Shown piece by piece: positions 5,156 to 5,396 of a stretch of 5,396 nucleotides of DNA. The DNA is from Vulcanimicrobiota bacterium. GTDB lineage: Bacteria; Vulcanimicrobiota; Vulcanimicrobiia; Vulcanimicrobiales; Vulcanimicrobiaceae. Made by a program: the position numbers and the translations under genes. The DNA lies in NCBI GenBank assembly GCA_019237435.1, contig JAFAHB010000064.1, positions 1-5,396 on the forward strand, in the 5' to 3' direction. Below the pieces are notes generated by a model. It had not been told where the DNA came from and made no database searches. It saw only the letters and a list, made by a program, of their open reading frames with translations. Within the stretch, counting starts at the first letter, position 1. Each line of letters opens with the position of its first letter.

Positions 5156-5396
5156 CTAGCGGCGCAAGAGGCGCGTGAGCCGCGCGGAACGCATCTTGCG
5201 GCTAAGGCGAGCGTCAAGCGTAATCAGGTTCGCCCGCTCCCGCTCTGCGACGGCGATATAAAGGCAGTCGTAGACCGGATGGTCCAGACGCTCGGCTAGC
5301 GCGGCGGCATCGGTCGCATAGTGCGTGCTGGGCACGATGCTAAGTCGATCCAGAAAGCCTAGGATGGTCTCAACGCTTGGCGCAGGCTCGCGCGAG
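5156..5396 (-). CDS. VapC-like PIN-domain protein, C-terminal part (cut by window edge)
   Basis: The visible 79 residues are the C-terminal half of a PIN-domain RNase of the VapC toxin family. The signature HPVYDCLYIAVAERERANLI (39-58 of the fragment) contains the conserved Asp43, one of the metal-binding acids, and TLDARLSRKMRS (59-70) holds Asp61, the last conserved acid, followed by the usual basic tail. The TAG stop is at 5158-5156. VapC toxins cleave RNA with Mg2+ and are held inactive by a VapB antitoxin normally encoded just upstream, which here lies beyond the window. The gene converges with the lipoprotein pair, separated by 73 bases. A free-standing PIN protein is possible, since the antitoxin cannot be seen. 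Confidence 0.85.
   Translation of the reverse strand, partial: SREPAPSVETILGFLDRLSIVPSTHYATDAAALAERLDHPVYDCLYIAVAERERANLITLDARLSRKMRSARLTRLLRR

Overview
The window comes from a bacterium with moderately high GC, and every gene uses ordinary bacterial signals (Shine-Dalgarno sequences, a consensus sigma-70 promoter, lipoprotein signal peptides). The mix of several lipoboxed beta-propeller proteins, including two GloVer-repeat (TIGR03803-type) proteins, with a dispersed GTCACCCTGAGCG...CGAAGGGCG repeat resembles what I recall from environmental lineages such as Eremiobacterota (WPS-2) or Acidobacteria/Verrucomicrobia-like genomes. This placement is inference and I cannot fix the phylum from the sequence.

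Layout. Positions 1-311 (minus, cut by the window edge) hold the N-terminus of threonine synthase (thrC). A copy of a dispersed repeat lies inside its zinc-ribbon region, and an inverted copy lies just upstream, where it supplies the likely ribosome binding site. Divergent from it, 423-1415 (plus) encodes a class 3 lipase with a complete Ser-Asp-His triad and no signal peptide. Convergent with the lipase after only 10 bases, 1426-2397 (minus) encodes a beta-propeller-like lipoprotein with an odd start region: a strong Shine-Dalgarno points to an ACG codon, not to the only canonical start (GTG), which abuts a TAGAAT -10-like box.

Positions 2398-2616 form a divergent control region. Toward the plus strand it carries a perfect TTGACA-N16-TATAAT promoter with a CCTGC-CAA-GCAGG palindrome inside the spacer. 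That promoter drives two tandem paralogous lipoproteins (2617-3840 and 3841-5082), each with exactly seven GloVer repeats of 45-56 residues, consistent with a seven-bladed propeller. The TAG stop of the first directly precedes the ATG of the second, in the same frame and with no Shine-Dalgarno, so they probably form a coupled bicistron. Positions 5083-5155 hold only two weak inverted repeats. At 5156-5396 (minus, cut by the window edge) is the C-terminal part of a VapC-like PIN-domain protein.

Three of the six genes encode predicted surface or periplasmic lipoproteins with propeller-type repeats, so the central region is an envelope-protein cluster. ThrC is housekeeping and the VapC-like protein is probably half of a toxin-antitoxin pair. 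I see no transposase, CRISPR array, tRNA or rRNA. I did not find a complete new defence or biosynthetic system. The unusual material is the repeat insertion in thrC, the start-codon anomaly, the operator-like promoter and the stop-start lipoprotein pair.
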